A DNA stretch of 64,000 nucleotides from an uncultured Erwinia sp. (GTDB taxonomy: Bacteria > Pseudomonadota > Gammaproteobacteria > Enterobacterales > Enterobacteriaceae): the NCBI GenBank assembly GCA_946221915.1, contig CAMIKG010000016.1, forward strand, positions 24,040-88,039. The letters are read 5' to 3'. A program made the translations under genes and the position numbers. The notes under the pieces were generated by a model, which saw only the letters and a program-made list of their open reading frames with translations, was not told where the DNA came from and ran no database searches. Positions 7,573 to 15,353 of the stretch are shown piece after piece. Position 1 is the stretch's first letter. Each line of letters starts with the position of its first letter.

Positions 7573-8100
7573 GTGATCGATGATGATGGCTACCGCCCGA
7601 ATGTTGGTATCGTAATCTGTAACAAGCAGGGACAAGTGTTGTGGGCCAGGCGTTATGGACAACACTCCTGGCAGTTTCCGCAGGGAGGGATCAATCCCGG
7701 CGAAACTGCGGAACAGGCGATGTACCGCGAACTTTTCGAAGAAGTTGGTTTACACCGGAAAGACGTCCGTATTCTTGCTTCTACCCGTAACTGGTTACGT
7801 TATAAGTTGCCAAAACGTTTGGTGCGTTGGGACACAAAGCCGGTCTGTATCGGCCAGAAACAAAAGTGGTTTCTTCTGCAGTTGATGTGTAATGACGCGG
7901 ATATCAATATGCAAACCAGCAGCACGCCTGAGTTTGATGGCTGGCGCTGGGTGAGCTTCTGGTATCCGGTGCGCCAGGTGGTTTCCTTTAAGCGCGATGT
8001 TTATCGCCGCGTAATGAAGGAGTTTTCTGGTGTGGTAATGCCGGTGCAGGAGAGTTCTGTGCAGCGCAATGCGCCTGCTTATCGACGGAAAAGAGGTTAA
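7573..8100 (+). CDS. rppH: RNA pyrophosphohydrolase RppH
   Basis: A 175-residue Nudix hydrolase that removes pyrophosphate from the 5' triphosphate end of mRNA and so opens it to RNase E decay. The Nudix box runs from Gly38 (GGINPGE) to about residue 60, with Glu53, Glu56 and Glu57 of RELFEEVG as metal ligands, the E. coli numbering. The start is GTG at 7573 (reading MIDDDGYRPN), as in E. coli, after TGAGGT. Residues near the C-terminus are variable in the family. The gene is followed 12 bp later by ptsP, likely in the same operon. Confidence 0.97.
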   Translation: MIDDDGYRPNVGIVICNKQGQVLWARRYGQHSWQFPQGGINPGETAEQAMYRELFEEVGLHRKDVRILASTRNWLRYKLPKRLVRWDTKPVCIGQKQKWFLLQLMCNDADINMQTSSTPEFDGWRWVSFWYPVRQVVSFKRDVYRRVMKEFSGVVMPVQESSVQRNAPAYRRKRG

Positions 8101-8112
8101 GCCACGCAGATT

Positions 8113-10359
8113 ATGCTCACACAGTTGCGCGATATTGTTGAGAAGGTAGCGGGAGCGCCACGATTACATGAATCGCTGGAGATCCTGGTTAACGAGATTT
8201 GCCTGGCGATGGACACGGAGGTCTGTTCCGTTTATCTGGCGGATCATGATCGTCGCTGCTACTACCTGATGGCAACGCGCGGACTGAAAAAACCGCGCGG
8301 GCGCACTGTCGCGCTGGCATTTGATGAAGGGATCGTCGGCCTGGTCGGGCGGCTGGCCGAACCGATCAACCTCGCCGATGCGCAAAAACACCCCAGCTTT
8401 AAATATATTCCCTCCGTAAAAGAGGAGCGCTTCCGCTCCTTCCTTGGCGTGCCGATTATCAGCCGCCGTCAGCTGCTTGGCGTGCTGGTGGTGCAGCAGC
8501 GCGAACATCGCCAGTTCGATGAGAGCGAAGAGTCCTTCCTGGTGACGCTGGCGACCCAGCTGGCGACGCTGTTGTCACAGTCGCAGCTGCAGCAGCTGTT
8601 TGGTCAGTTCCGCCAGTCGCGCATCCGTGCGCTGGCCGCCGCGCCAGGCGTGGCGGTGGCGCCGGGCTGGGTCGATAATACCCAGCCTTCGCTCGATCTG
8701 GTCTCTGCCGCCTCGACGCTGGACAGCGTGCGCGAACGAGAGCGTCTGCAACTGGCGATGGCCGAAGCCTCCAGCGAGTTTCGCCGCTACAGTAAACGCT
8801 TCACCGCCAGCGTGCAGAAAGAGAGCGCGGCGATCTTCGATCTCTATTCCCACCTGCTGACGGACGCGCGTCTGAAGAAAGATCTGTTCGCCGCGATTGA
8901 TGGCGGATCGGTGGCGGAGTGGGCGGTGAAAACCGTGATCGAAAAATTCGCTGCCCAGTTCGCCAGCCTGCAGGATAACTATCTGCGTGAGCGCGCCGGC
9001 GATCTGCGCGTGCTCGGCCAGCGCCTGCTGTTCCACCTTGATGACACTCTGCAGGGCAACAACACCTGGCCGGAACGCTTTGTGCTGGTGGCCGATGAGC
9101 TGACCGCCACCACGCTGGCGGAACTGCCGCCGGAACGTCTGGCGGGGGTAGTGGTGCGCGATGGCGCTTCCAACTCCCATGCGGCGATTCTGGTGCGGGC
9201 GATGGGGATTCCGGCGGTGATGGGTGCGGATATTCAGCCTGACCTGCTCAATAAGCGGCTGCTGATTGTCGATGGCTATCGCGGTGAGCTGCTGGTTGAT
9301 CCCGAGCCGGTGCTGGTGCAGGAGTACCAGCGTCTGGTCAGCGAGGAGAACGAACTCAGCAAACTGGCGGAAGATGTTGTCGAGCAGCAGGGTGGGCTGA
9401 AAAGCGGCGAGCGGGTGCAGGTGATGCTGAATGCCGGTCTCAGCGCCGAGCATGAGCAGGCGCTGGGCAGCTGGGTGGATGGCATTGGTCTGTATCGCAC
9501 CGAAATCCCGTTTATGCTGCAGAACGGCTTCCCGTCGGAAGAGGAGCAGGTGGCGCAGTATCAGGGCATGCTGCAAATGTTTCTCGATAAACCGGTGACA
9601 CTGCGTACGCTGGATATTGGCGCCGATAAACAGCTGCCGTATATGCCGATCAGTGAGGAGAACCCCAGCCTCGGCTGGCGCGGCATCCGCCTGACGCTCG
9701 ATCAGCCGGAGATCTTTCTGGTGCAGCTGCGCGCGATGCTGCGCGCCAACGTGGCGAGCGGTAACCTGAGTATTCTGCTGCCGATGATCACCAGTATGGA
9801 TGAGATCGATGAAGCGAAACGGCTGATCGATCGCGCCGGGCGTGAAGTGGAAGAGATGCTGGGCTACGCGATCCCAAAACCACGTATCGGCGTAATGATT
9901 GAAGTGCCGTCGATCCTGTTTATGATCCCGCACCTGGCGTCGCGCGTGGATTTTGTTTCGGTAGGCACTAACGACTTAACGCAGTATCTGCTGGCGGTGG
10001 ATCGTAACAATACCCGTGTCGCCAGCCTGTACGACAGCCTGCATCCGGCGCTGTTACAGGCGCTGCGCGGTATAGCCGAACAGTCGCAGCGGGCGGGGAT
10101 CGAACTGTGCCTGTGCGGTGAAATGGCGGGCGACCCGATGTGTGTGGTGCTGCTGATTGGTCTCGGTTATTACCATCTCAGCATGAACGGACGCAATGTG
10201 GCGCGGGTCAAATACCTGCTGCGCCATATCGACCGTGAAGAGGCGGAGGCACTGGCGGAGCGCAGTTTGCAGGCGCATACCGCAATTGAAGTGCGCCATC
10301 AGGTGGCGGCTTTTATGGAGCGGCGTGGTCTGGGAGGATTGATCCGCGGCGGGCGCTGA
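8113..10359 (+). CDS. ptsP: Phosphoenolpyruvate-protein phosphotransferase PtsP (EI-Ntr)
   Basis: A 748-residue enzyme I of the nitrogen PTS. The N-terminal GAF domain (about residues 1-150) senses glutamine/2-oxoglutarate in E. coli. It is followed by the EI-type phospho-histidine domain, with the phospho-acceptor His356 in ASNSHAAILVRAMG, and the C-terminal PEP-binding barrel, with RTEIPFML, GWRGIRLTLD and the catalytic Cys in LCLCGEMAGD. It phosphorylates NPr and then EIIA-Ntr (PtsN), controlling potassium and envelope-stress functions. Twelve bases separate it from rppH. Length equals the E. coli protein. Confidence 0.97.
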   Translation: MLTQLRDIVEKVAGAPRLHESLEILVNEICLAMDTEVCSVYLADHDRRCYYLMATRGLKKPRGRTVALAFDEGIVGLVGRLAEPINLADAQKHPSFKYIPSVKEERFRSFLGVPIISRRQLLGVLVVQQREHRQFDESEESFLVTLATQLATLLSQSQLQQLFGQFRQSRIRALAAAPGVAVAPGWVDNTQPSLDLVSAASTLDSVRERERLQLAMAEASSEFRRYSKRFTASVQKESAAIFDLYSHLLTDARLKKDLFAAIDGGSVAEWAVKTVIEKFAAQFASLQDNYLRERAGDLRVLGQRLLFHLDDTLQGNNTWPERFVLVADELTATTLAELPPERLAGVVVRDGASNSHAAILVRAMGIPAVMGADIQPDLLNKRLLIVDGYRGELLVDPEPVLVQEYQRLVSEENELSKLAEDVVEQQGGLKSGERVQVMLNAGLSAEHEQALGSWVDGIGLYRTEIPFMLQNGFPSEEEQVAQYQGMLQMFLDKPVTLRTLDIGADKQLPYMPISEENPSLGWRGIRLTLDQPEIFLVQLRAMLRANVASGNLSILLPMITSMDEIDEAKRLIDRAGREVEEMLGYAIPKPRIGVMIEVPSILFMIPHLASRVDFVSVGTNDLTQYLLAVDRNNTRVASLYDSLHPALLQALRGIAEQSQRAGIELCLCGEMAGDPMCVVLLIGLGYYHLSMNGRNVARVKYLLRHIDREEAEALAERSLQAHTAIEVRHQVAAFMERRGLGGLIRGGR

Positions 10360-10434
10360 TCGCGGGCAGCACAAACTGTCCGCCTGGCATACCAAAGTTT
10401 ACAGTTCTCGCCAACGTAACTTTTACGCCTGTGC

Positions 10435-10440
10435 TATGAT
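10435..10440 (+). promoter_or_regulatory. Candidate extended -10 box for lgt-thyA
   Basis: TATGAT preceded by TGC makes an extended -10 element (TGnTATGAT) about 136 bp before lgt. No good -35 is visible, which extended -10 promoters tolerate. It is a by-eye candidate only. Confidence 0.35.
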
Positions 10441-10464
10441 TCGCAGCCTTAGCAAGCCGCAAAG

Positions 10465-10485
10465 TGACTGATTTTTCATCAGTCA
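10465..10485 (+). other. Hairpin in the lgt leader
   Basis: Perfect 8-bp stem TGACTGAT (10465-10472) / ATCAGTCA (10478-10485) with loop TTTTC. It would lie near the 5' end of an RNA started from the candidate promoter at 10435. No U-tract follows, so it is not a terminator. Confidence 0.5.
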
Positions 10486-10575
10486 GCGGCAGGGTGCTGT
10501 GCACTGCGCGTGGCAGCACGCACGAATTTACCTTCAGCCGCCCATCGTTCAGGGCAGACAATTTTATGGTGAAAG

Positions 10576-11448
10576 ATGAATAACGGCTATCTGGCTTTCC
10601 CTCAGTTTGATCCGGTGATTTTCTCCATCGGACCGGTTTCTCTCCACTGGTACGGCTTGATGTATCTGGTGGGCTTCGTCTTCGCCATGTGGCTGGCGAC
10701 GCGTCGGGCGAATAAACCTGGCAGCGGCTGGAAAAAAGAGGAAGTGGAAAACCTGCTGTATCTGGGCTTCCTTGGCGTGTTCCTCGGTGGCCGCCTGGGT
10801 TATGTGTTTTTCTACAACCTGCCGCTGTTCCTCGACAATCCGCTGTACCTGTTTAAAGTCTGGGATGGCGGTATGTCATTCCACGGCGGGCTGCTCGGCG
10901 TCATTGCCGTGATGTTCTGGTATGCGCGTCGCACCCAGCGTCATTTCTTCCAGGTTGCTGATTTTATTGCACCATTGATTCCTTTCGGCCTTGGCGCCGG
11001 ACGTCTGGGGAACTTTATCAATGGTGAGCTGTGGGGCCGTGTGGCGCCTGATTTTCCGCTGGCGATGTTGTTCCCCGGCTCGCGTGGTGAAGACCTGGCG
11101 CTGGTTAACAGCCACCCGGAATGGCAGTCGCTGCTGACCACTTATGGCGTATTGCCGCGTCATGCGTCGCAGTTGTATGAACTGATTCTGGAAGGCATCG
11201 TCCTGTTTATCATTCTGAATCTGTTTATCCGCAAGTCACGCCCAATGGGCGCGGTATCTGGTCTGTTCCTGATTGGTTACGGTATTTTCCGTATTATTGT
11301 CGAATTCTTCCGTCAGCCGGATGCCCAGCTGGGCCTGTTCGATGACATGATCAGCATGGGACAGATTCTGTCGATCCCGATGGTGCTGGCTGGCGTGATT
11401 ATGATGATTTGGGCGTATCGTCGTCGCCCGCAGCAACAACTTTCGTGA
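10576..11448 (+). CDS. lgt: Prolipoprotein diacylglyceryl transferase Lgt
   Basis: A 290-residue inner-membrane enzyme with about seven membrane spans. It moves a diacylglyceryl group from phosphatidylglycerol to the lipobox Cys of prolipoproteins, the first step of lipoprotein maturation. Signature elements are the HGG motif (His103 in SFHGGLLGVI), and GAGRLGNFINGELWG around residues 139-153 with the essential Arg142. The C-terminal YGIFRIIVEFFRQPD is also conserved. Its clients in this window include YgdR, YgdI and MltA. Its stop codon is followed by the thyA ATG after only 6 bp, and the GAGG of the thyA ribosome site overlaps the lgt stop, so the pair is cotranscribed. Confidence 0.97.
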   Translation: MNNGYLAFPQFDPVIFSIGPVSLHWYGLMYLVGFVFAMWLATRRANKPGSGWKKEEVENLLYLGFLGVFLGGRLGYVFFYNLPLFLDNPLYLFKVWDGGMSFHGGLLGVIAVMFWYARRTQRHFFQVADFIAPLIPFGLGAGRLGNFINGELWGRVAPDFPLAMLFPGSRGEDLALVNSHPEWQSLLTTYGVLPRHASQLYELILEGIVLFIILNLFIRKSRPMGAVSGLFLIGYGIFRIIVEFFRQPDAQLGLFDDMISMGQILSIPMVLAGVIMMIWAYRRRPQQQLS

Positions 11449-11454
11449 GGAAAA

Positions 11455-12249
11455 ATGAAACAGTATCTGGAGTTAATGCAGAAAGTGCTGGCCGAAGGCA
11501 CACCGAAAAACGATCGCACCGGAACCGGCACGCTGTCGATTTTTGGTCATCAGATGCGTTTCAATCTGCAGGAAGGTTTCCCGCTGGTGACCACCAAACG
11601 CTGTCACCTGCGTTCTATTATCCATGAGCTGCTGTGGTTCCTGCAGGGCGATACCAATATCGCTTACCTGAAAGAGAACAAGGTAACGATTTGGGATGAG
11701 TGGGCGGATGAGAATGGCGATTTAGGCCCGGTTTACGGCAAGCAGTGGCGCAGCTGGGGCACGCCGGACGGGCGGCAGATTGACCAGATCAGCAAGGTGC
11801 TGGAGCAACTGAAGCAGGATCCGGATTCACGCCGGATTATTGTGTCTGCGTGGAATGTCGGCGAGCTGGATGAGATGGCGCTGGCGCCGTGTCATGCGTT
11901 CTTCCAGTTCTATGTGGCAGACGGCAAGCTCTCCTGCCAGCTGTACCAGCGCTCCTGCGATGTGTTCCTCGGCCTGCCGTTTAATATCGCCAGCTATGCG
12001 CTGCTGGTGCATATGGTGGCGCAGCAGTGCGATCTGGAAGTGGGTGATTTTGTCTGGACCGGCGGTGATACCCATCTGTACAGCAACCACATGGAGCAGT
12101 CCGCATTGCAGCTGTCGCGTGAACCGCGTCCGCTGCCGAAGCTGGTGATTAAGCGCAAGCCTGACTCGATTTTCGACTACCGCTTCGAAGATTTCGAAAT
12201 TGAAGGTTACGATCCACATCCGGCGATTAAAGCGCCGGTCGCGATCTGA
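11455..12249 (+). CDS. thyA: Thymidylate synthase ThyA
   Basis: A 264-residue thymidylate synthase, identical in length to E. coli ThyA. It makes dTMP from dUMP using methylene-tetrahydrofolate. The nucleophile Cys146 is in LAPCHAFFQFY, and the dUMP-binding segment is QLYQRSCDVFLGLPFNIASY. The C-terminus ends in APVAI, as in E. coli. The ribosome site GAGGAAAA begins inside the lgt stop region, so translation is probably coupled. A strong terminator follows at 12256. Confidence 0.98.
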   Translation: MKQYLELMQKVLAEGTPKNDRTGTGTLSIFGHQMRFNLQEGFPLVTTKRCHLRSIIHELLWFLQGDTNIAYLKENKVTIWDEWADENGDLGPVYGKQWRSWGTPDGRQIDQISKVLEQLKQDPDSRRIIVSAWNVGELDEMALAPCHAFFQFYVADGKLSCQLYQRSCDVFLGLPFNIASYALLVHMVAQQCDLEVGDFVWTGGDTHLYSNHMEQSALQLSREPRPLPKLVIKRKPDSIFDYRFEDFEIEGYDPHPAIKAPVAI

Positions 12250-12255
12250 CGCTCT

Positions 12256-12284
12256 GGCGGTGATCGGTTGGTCACCGCCGTTTT
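12256..12284 (+). terminator. Terminator after thyA
   Basis: Stem GGCGGTGA (12256-12263) / TCACCGCC (12272-12279), then GTTTT and a pyrimidine-rich tail, 6 bp after the thyA stop. This ends the lgt-thyA transcript. Confidence 0.8.
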
Positions 12285-12373
12285 CTCTCTCTTTTATTGC
12301 GCGTATTCTCTGCCGTCCCGCTTCAGGCCCCGCATAATTTATTTGCCTTATTCTCCATGCAGGGAACCCTGTC

Positions 12374-12402
12374 CTGCTTCTGCTTCTGCTTCTGCTTCTG
12401 CT
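12374..12402. repeat. Hexanucleotide microsatellite CTGCTT
   Basis: About 4.8 uninterrupted copies of CTGCTT in the 350-bp gap between thyA and ppdA. Apart from the thyA terminator, I see no gene or RNA in the rest of this gap. The array is in non-coding DNA about 200 bp before ppdA, so copy-number change would not alter a protein. Confidence 0.75.
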
Positions 12403-12601
12403 CGTGCACGCACCTGTCTGCAATGCCTCTGCTGTGATGATGATTGAGCACGTTCGCACGTGGCTCTGTCACTCCATTTTTGTGCATTACCCCGCAAGCT
12501 TTCTGACACGGCAGTAAACCGCAAAATTTTCTTTCGCACTGCGCCGAAAACTGGCGTTTTGCCCGTCGCCTGATGCCGGTTGCCACGCCACACTGCACGC
12601 C

Positions 12602-13075
12602 ATGAAAAGCGATAACTCGCAGGGCTATACCCTGCCGGAATTACTGATTGTATTGCTGATTGTCGGCGTGCTGGGCGTCAGCGCCGTAGCGGGCTGGATG
12701 CGCTGGCAACAGCAGCAGCGGCTGGCGGAAACCGCTCAGCAGATCCAGCATTTTTTGCTGCAGCTGCGTGCGCAGGCTAACTGGCATAACTCGGAGCAGG
12801 TGCTGTGGCTAAAGCCGGGCGAACGCTGGTGTCTCGGCAGTGGTGAGATGCCCGTGGATAGCTGTGTGGCTGGTCAGCGCGATCGGCTGATTGCGCCGCA
12901 TGCTGATGTCAGCATCGTCAACCTGACGCCGGGTATGGGCTTCTATGGCAAACGTAATGTGGCACGCGCAGGAAACATCGAATTCGCCAATGACGCCGGG
13001 CAGTGGCGCATTATTGTCTCCGCGCGGGCGCGCATCCGCCTGTGTAAGCCGGAAGAGCAGGGGGAATGCCAGTGA
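12602..13075 (+). CDS. ppdA: Prepilin peptidase-dependent protein PpdA (minor pseudopilin)
   Basis: A 157-residue type IV pilin-like protein. After a short leader comes the prepilin motif GYTLPELLIVLLIVGVLG, with cleavage expected after the Gly at about residue 9 and Glu5 of the mature form conserved. The rest resembles GspH/FimT-type minor pseudopilins, with a Cys pair near RWCLGSGEMPVDSCV. It heads the ppdA-ppdB-ygdB-ppdC cluster, which in E. coli encodes minor pilins of unclear use. The gene overlaps ppdB by 10 bp. Confidence 0.88.
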   Translation: MKSDNSQGYTLPELLIVLLIVGVLGVSAVAGWMRWQQQQRLAETAQQIQHFLLQLRAQANWHNSEQVLWLKPGERWCLGSGEMPVDSCVAGQRDRLIAPHADVSIVNLTPGMGFYGKRNVARAGNIEFANDAGQWRIIVSARARIRLCKPEEQGECQ

Positions 13076-13614
13076 AAAGCGCCGGATTCAGCCTGATTGA
13101 AATGCTGATTGCGATGGCGGTGAGCGGTGTACTGATGCTGGGCGCGATGCGTCTGCTGCCGCAGTTGCAGCAGCAAAATATGAAGCTGCTGGCGCAGTCG
13201 CGCCTGGAAGAGGAGTTACAGCAGATGATGATGACGCTGGAAAAGGCGGTGCGGCGTGCGGGTTACTGTAATGGCGATTGCGGCGGAGAGGGCTGGCAGA
13301 TTGCGGACAACGGCCAGTGCATGCTGGTGAAATGGGATGAAAACAGCAACGGCCGCTGGGAAGACAGCAGTCATGCAGAGAGTGAATTGTATGGCTACCG
13401 GCTGCGCAATGACAGTCTGGAGATGCAGCGCGGCGTCACCCGTTGTGACGGCAGTGGCTGGGAGCGGCTGTCTGACCCTGGGCTGATTACCGTGACTGGC
13501 TTTCAGATTGAACGCGATAACCGCACCATAAAACTCAGGCTCAGCGGTTATGCACAGGCGTTCCCGGCGCGCACAGTGACACTGGAACAATGGGTCAGCG
13601 GGATGAATTTATAA
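13066..13614 (+). CDS. ppdB: Prepilin peptidase-dependent protein PpdB (minor pseudopilin)
   Basis: A 182-residue pseudopilin, slightly shorter than the E. coli protein. The prepilin motif is AGFSLIEMLIAMAVSGVLML near residue 6, followed by the usual amphipathic helix. The body has the PilW/GspJ-like pattern with Cys residues in GYCNGDCGGEGW and GVTRCDG, likely a disulfide. Start ATG at 13066 overlaps ppdA; the stop TAA overlaps the next start (TAATG at 13612-13616), so the genes are translated as a coupled set. Confidence 0.87.
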   Translation: MPVKSAGFSLIEMLIAMAVSGVLMLGAMRLLPQLQQQNMKLLAQSRLEEELQQMMMTLEKAVRRAGYCNGDCGGEGWQIADNGQCMLVKWDENSNGRWEDSSHAESELYGYRLRNDSLEMQRGVTRCDGSGWERLSDPGLITVTGFQIERDNRTIKLRLSGYAQAFPARTVTLEQWVSGMNL

Positions 13615-14084
13615 TGAATCAGCATCAGGGAAAGAGTAGATGCCAGCAATGGCGAGAGCAGTCATTACGTCAGCAACAGGGAAGTGGCGCGCTGGGTATG
13701 GTGGTGCTGATTTTACTGCTGGGTAGTGCGCTGCTGCACGCTACCCGCCAGCAGCTGGACGCCGCGCTGACGCTGGTGGCACAGGAGCGGCAGCATATTA
13801 TCGATTACTATGCCGCTCAGGCGGCGCTGGCGTGGGGTGAGCAACTCAACTGGCCAGACAGCAGCGGCTGGCAGTGCCAGACGGAAACGCAACAGCAGTG
13901 GCGTGCCTGCCTTCATCGCGACGACCCGCAACGGGGGTTACTGCGCGGTGAGCATCTGGCACAGCCGCTGGCGCTCTGGCAGTGGGTGGAGCCGGAAGGC
14001 GGTAAAGTGCGTCCGCTGGCCCATGGCTGGATAGATTTCTGCCCGCTAACCCAGGATGCGGATTGTGTTCCCAATGAGTCGTAG
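13614..14084 (+). CDS. ygdB: YgdB, PilX-like component of the ppd cluster
   Basis: A 156-residue protein with one N-terminal hydrophobic segment (LGMVVLILLLGSALLHAT, about residues 25-42) after the QQGSGALG motif typical of YgdB. It lacks the classic GFTLxE pilin motif, like E. coli YgdB, which has been compared to PilX. The start at 13614 shares its A with the ppdB stop; an ATG at 13590 in the same frame is less likely because it lies inside ppdB without need. The 3' end overlaps ppdC by 11 bp. Confidence 0.82.
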   Translation: MNQHQGKSRCQQWREQSLRQQQGSGALGMVVLILLLGSALLHATRQQLDAALTLVAQERQHIIDYYAAQAALAWGEQLNWPDSSGWQCQTETQQQWRACLHRDDPQRGLLRGEHLAQPLALWQWVEPEGGKVRPLAHGWIDFCPLTQDADCVPNES

Positions 14085-14379
14085 GTCACAACACGGCTTC
14101 AGCCTGCCGGAAGTGCTGTTTGCGCTGCTGCTGTTCAGCCTGAGCTTAACCGCGTTGCTGCAGTATCAGCGGGCGCTGACGCTGGGATTCGCCCAGCAGT
14201 GGCAGCAGCGTCAGGCATGGCGCTATGCTGCGCAGCGTATTGAAGGGCAGGAAATCGCAGGCTGGCAGACGCAACTGCTGACACAGCCCGGCCCGGGAGG
14301 ATGCCAGCTTCTGACTGCTCAGGTGCGCGGATCGCTGGGGCGCGAAGCGCGGCTGACGACGTTACGTTGCGCGCCATGA
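14074..14379 (+). CDS. ppdC: Prepilin peptidase-dependent protein PpdC (minor pseudopilin)
   Basis: A 101-residue pseudopilin with the motif HGFSLPEVLFALLLFSLSLT (residues 7-26), the Glu at mature position 5 and a hydrophobic helix. It resembles PilV/GspI-type minor pilins. Start ATG at 14074 lies inside the ygdB end; the longer reading from 14056 adds six residues and is less compact. It is the last gene of the cluster. In E. coli recC follows directly, but here a minus-strand NYN pseudogene is inserted between them. Confidence 0.85.
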   Translation: MSRRSQHGFSLPEVLFALLLFSLSLTALLQYQRALTLGFAQQWQQRQAWRYAAQRIEGQEIAGWQTQLLTQPGPGGCQLLTAQVRGSLGREARLTTLRCAP

Positions 14380-14392
14380 AGTCTGTCGCTGA

Positions 14393-15081
14393 TTACCAGT
14401 AATCTGGCTTAATCGCCGGTTTTTTATGAGTTGGCACTTTATCTGGAAACTGGTGTGCTGAAAGTTCTTCAGCTGATACCGTACGGCGCACCCAATGGCA
14501 GTTATTTGCCAGAGAGCCGGGAATGACACGCTCTATGCCTTGCCGGTGAGGAAGAATGATGCCAATGGTCACTTCCGGGAAATCTTCACGGACAGCTTTA
14601 AGCGCCGGGGTCATGTCTGTATCTGCCGAAATCAGAACAACTTGTTGAATATTATCGCTTCGATTAGTGATTTTTTGCAGTGAAAGCGTCCGATATATAC
14701 TCACCGCTATATTCACATCTGTCTCCTTTTCTTTCAGCTCCCAAATTCCTACTTTGTCTAAACGCGATGCAGGAACCGATTTACTGACAAAACGTGGGGC
14801 CAGGCATATTCAAGTCTATGTCGGCCATAAAACACAGAGACGCCATTTGCTTTCAGTGCACGTATATAGGTGTCCTGCGCATGACGTGATGCTACCCCCC
14901 TCGAAGCCAGATGAGGGAGAACAGATGAAGTGAAGTAGTTAATACAGTGAATATGAGATGCGGGATTCTGCACGCGACATATATGCGATAACAGCGCTGG
15001 AAGGTTTAGCCATTTCCATGGCGTTCCGGCCAGCAGACCGTAAAAAAGATTGTATCCATCAACAAAAGCAGCGGTACGCAC
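14393..15081 (-). pseudogene. Frameshifted NYN-domain (DUF88/LabA-type) RNase-like gene
   Basis: Two adjacent reading frames make one protein. The upstream part starts with GTG at 15081 (after AAGGATAAGATATT) and carries the NYN start AAFVDGYNLFYGLL. It leaves frame at about 14758-14815, after FYGRHRLEYAW. In another frame the sequence continues as VGIWELKEKETDVNIAVSIY, then VVLISADTDMTPALKAVRED, the two acidic motifs that complete a PIN-like nuclease centre. Together they give about 215-220 residues, a normal length for the family. A one-base indel or a sequencing error explains the split. If intact it would be a metal-dependent RNase-like protein of unknown target. It lies between ppdC and recC, where E. 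coli has nothing. Confidence 0.75.
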
Positions 15082-15102
15082 AATATCTTATCCTTAAGAT
15101 CG

Positions 15103-15129
15103 AAAAAACCGGCGCTGGGCCGGTTTTTT
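15103..15129. terminator. Bidirectional terminator between NYN pseudogene and recC
   Basis: Symmetric hairpin AAAAAACCGGC (15103-15113) / GCCGGTTTTTT (15119-15129). It can terminate transcripts from either side. It lies only 22 bp upstream of the NYN start, leaving little room for a promoter of that gene beyond it. Confidence 0.75.
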
Positions 15130-15353
15130 CACCCTAACAGCCAGCGAACTGAATCGCTGCGTACAGGGTTGAGTCGTAGAAAAAATATACTGATGCGCCG
15201 GAGCCCTGTCAAGCGGTTGAGAACATCAACTATCACACTGTGCGGCGCCTCGTAAAAAGGTGAAATAGGGCGCATACATTTGCATACCGAAAGATAAAAG
15301 TTACAGTGTCGGCAGCAACGGCGGCGCATATGCCGGATTACACGGGAGCAGCA

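Noticed and set aside
8575..9933. A 452-codon open frame antisense to ptsP
   Set aside because: It is a mirror of a highly conserved coding frame, is His/Arg/Gln-rich, and has no ribosome site or family resemblance. Similar long antisense frames lie opposite recC, ptrA and ppnN.
12323..12598. Minus-strand frames through the CTGCTT microsatellite
   Set aside because: They encode a low-complexity repeat created by the microsatellite and have no homologue or ribosome site.
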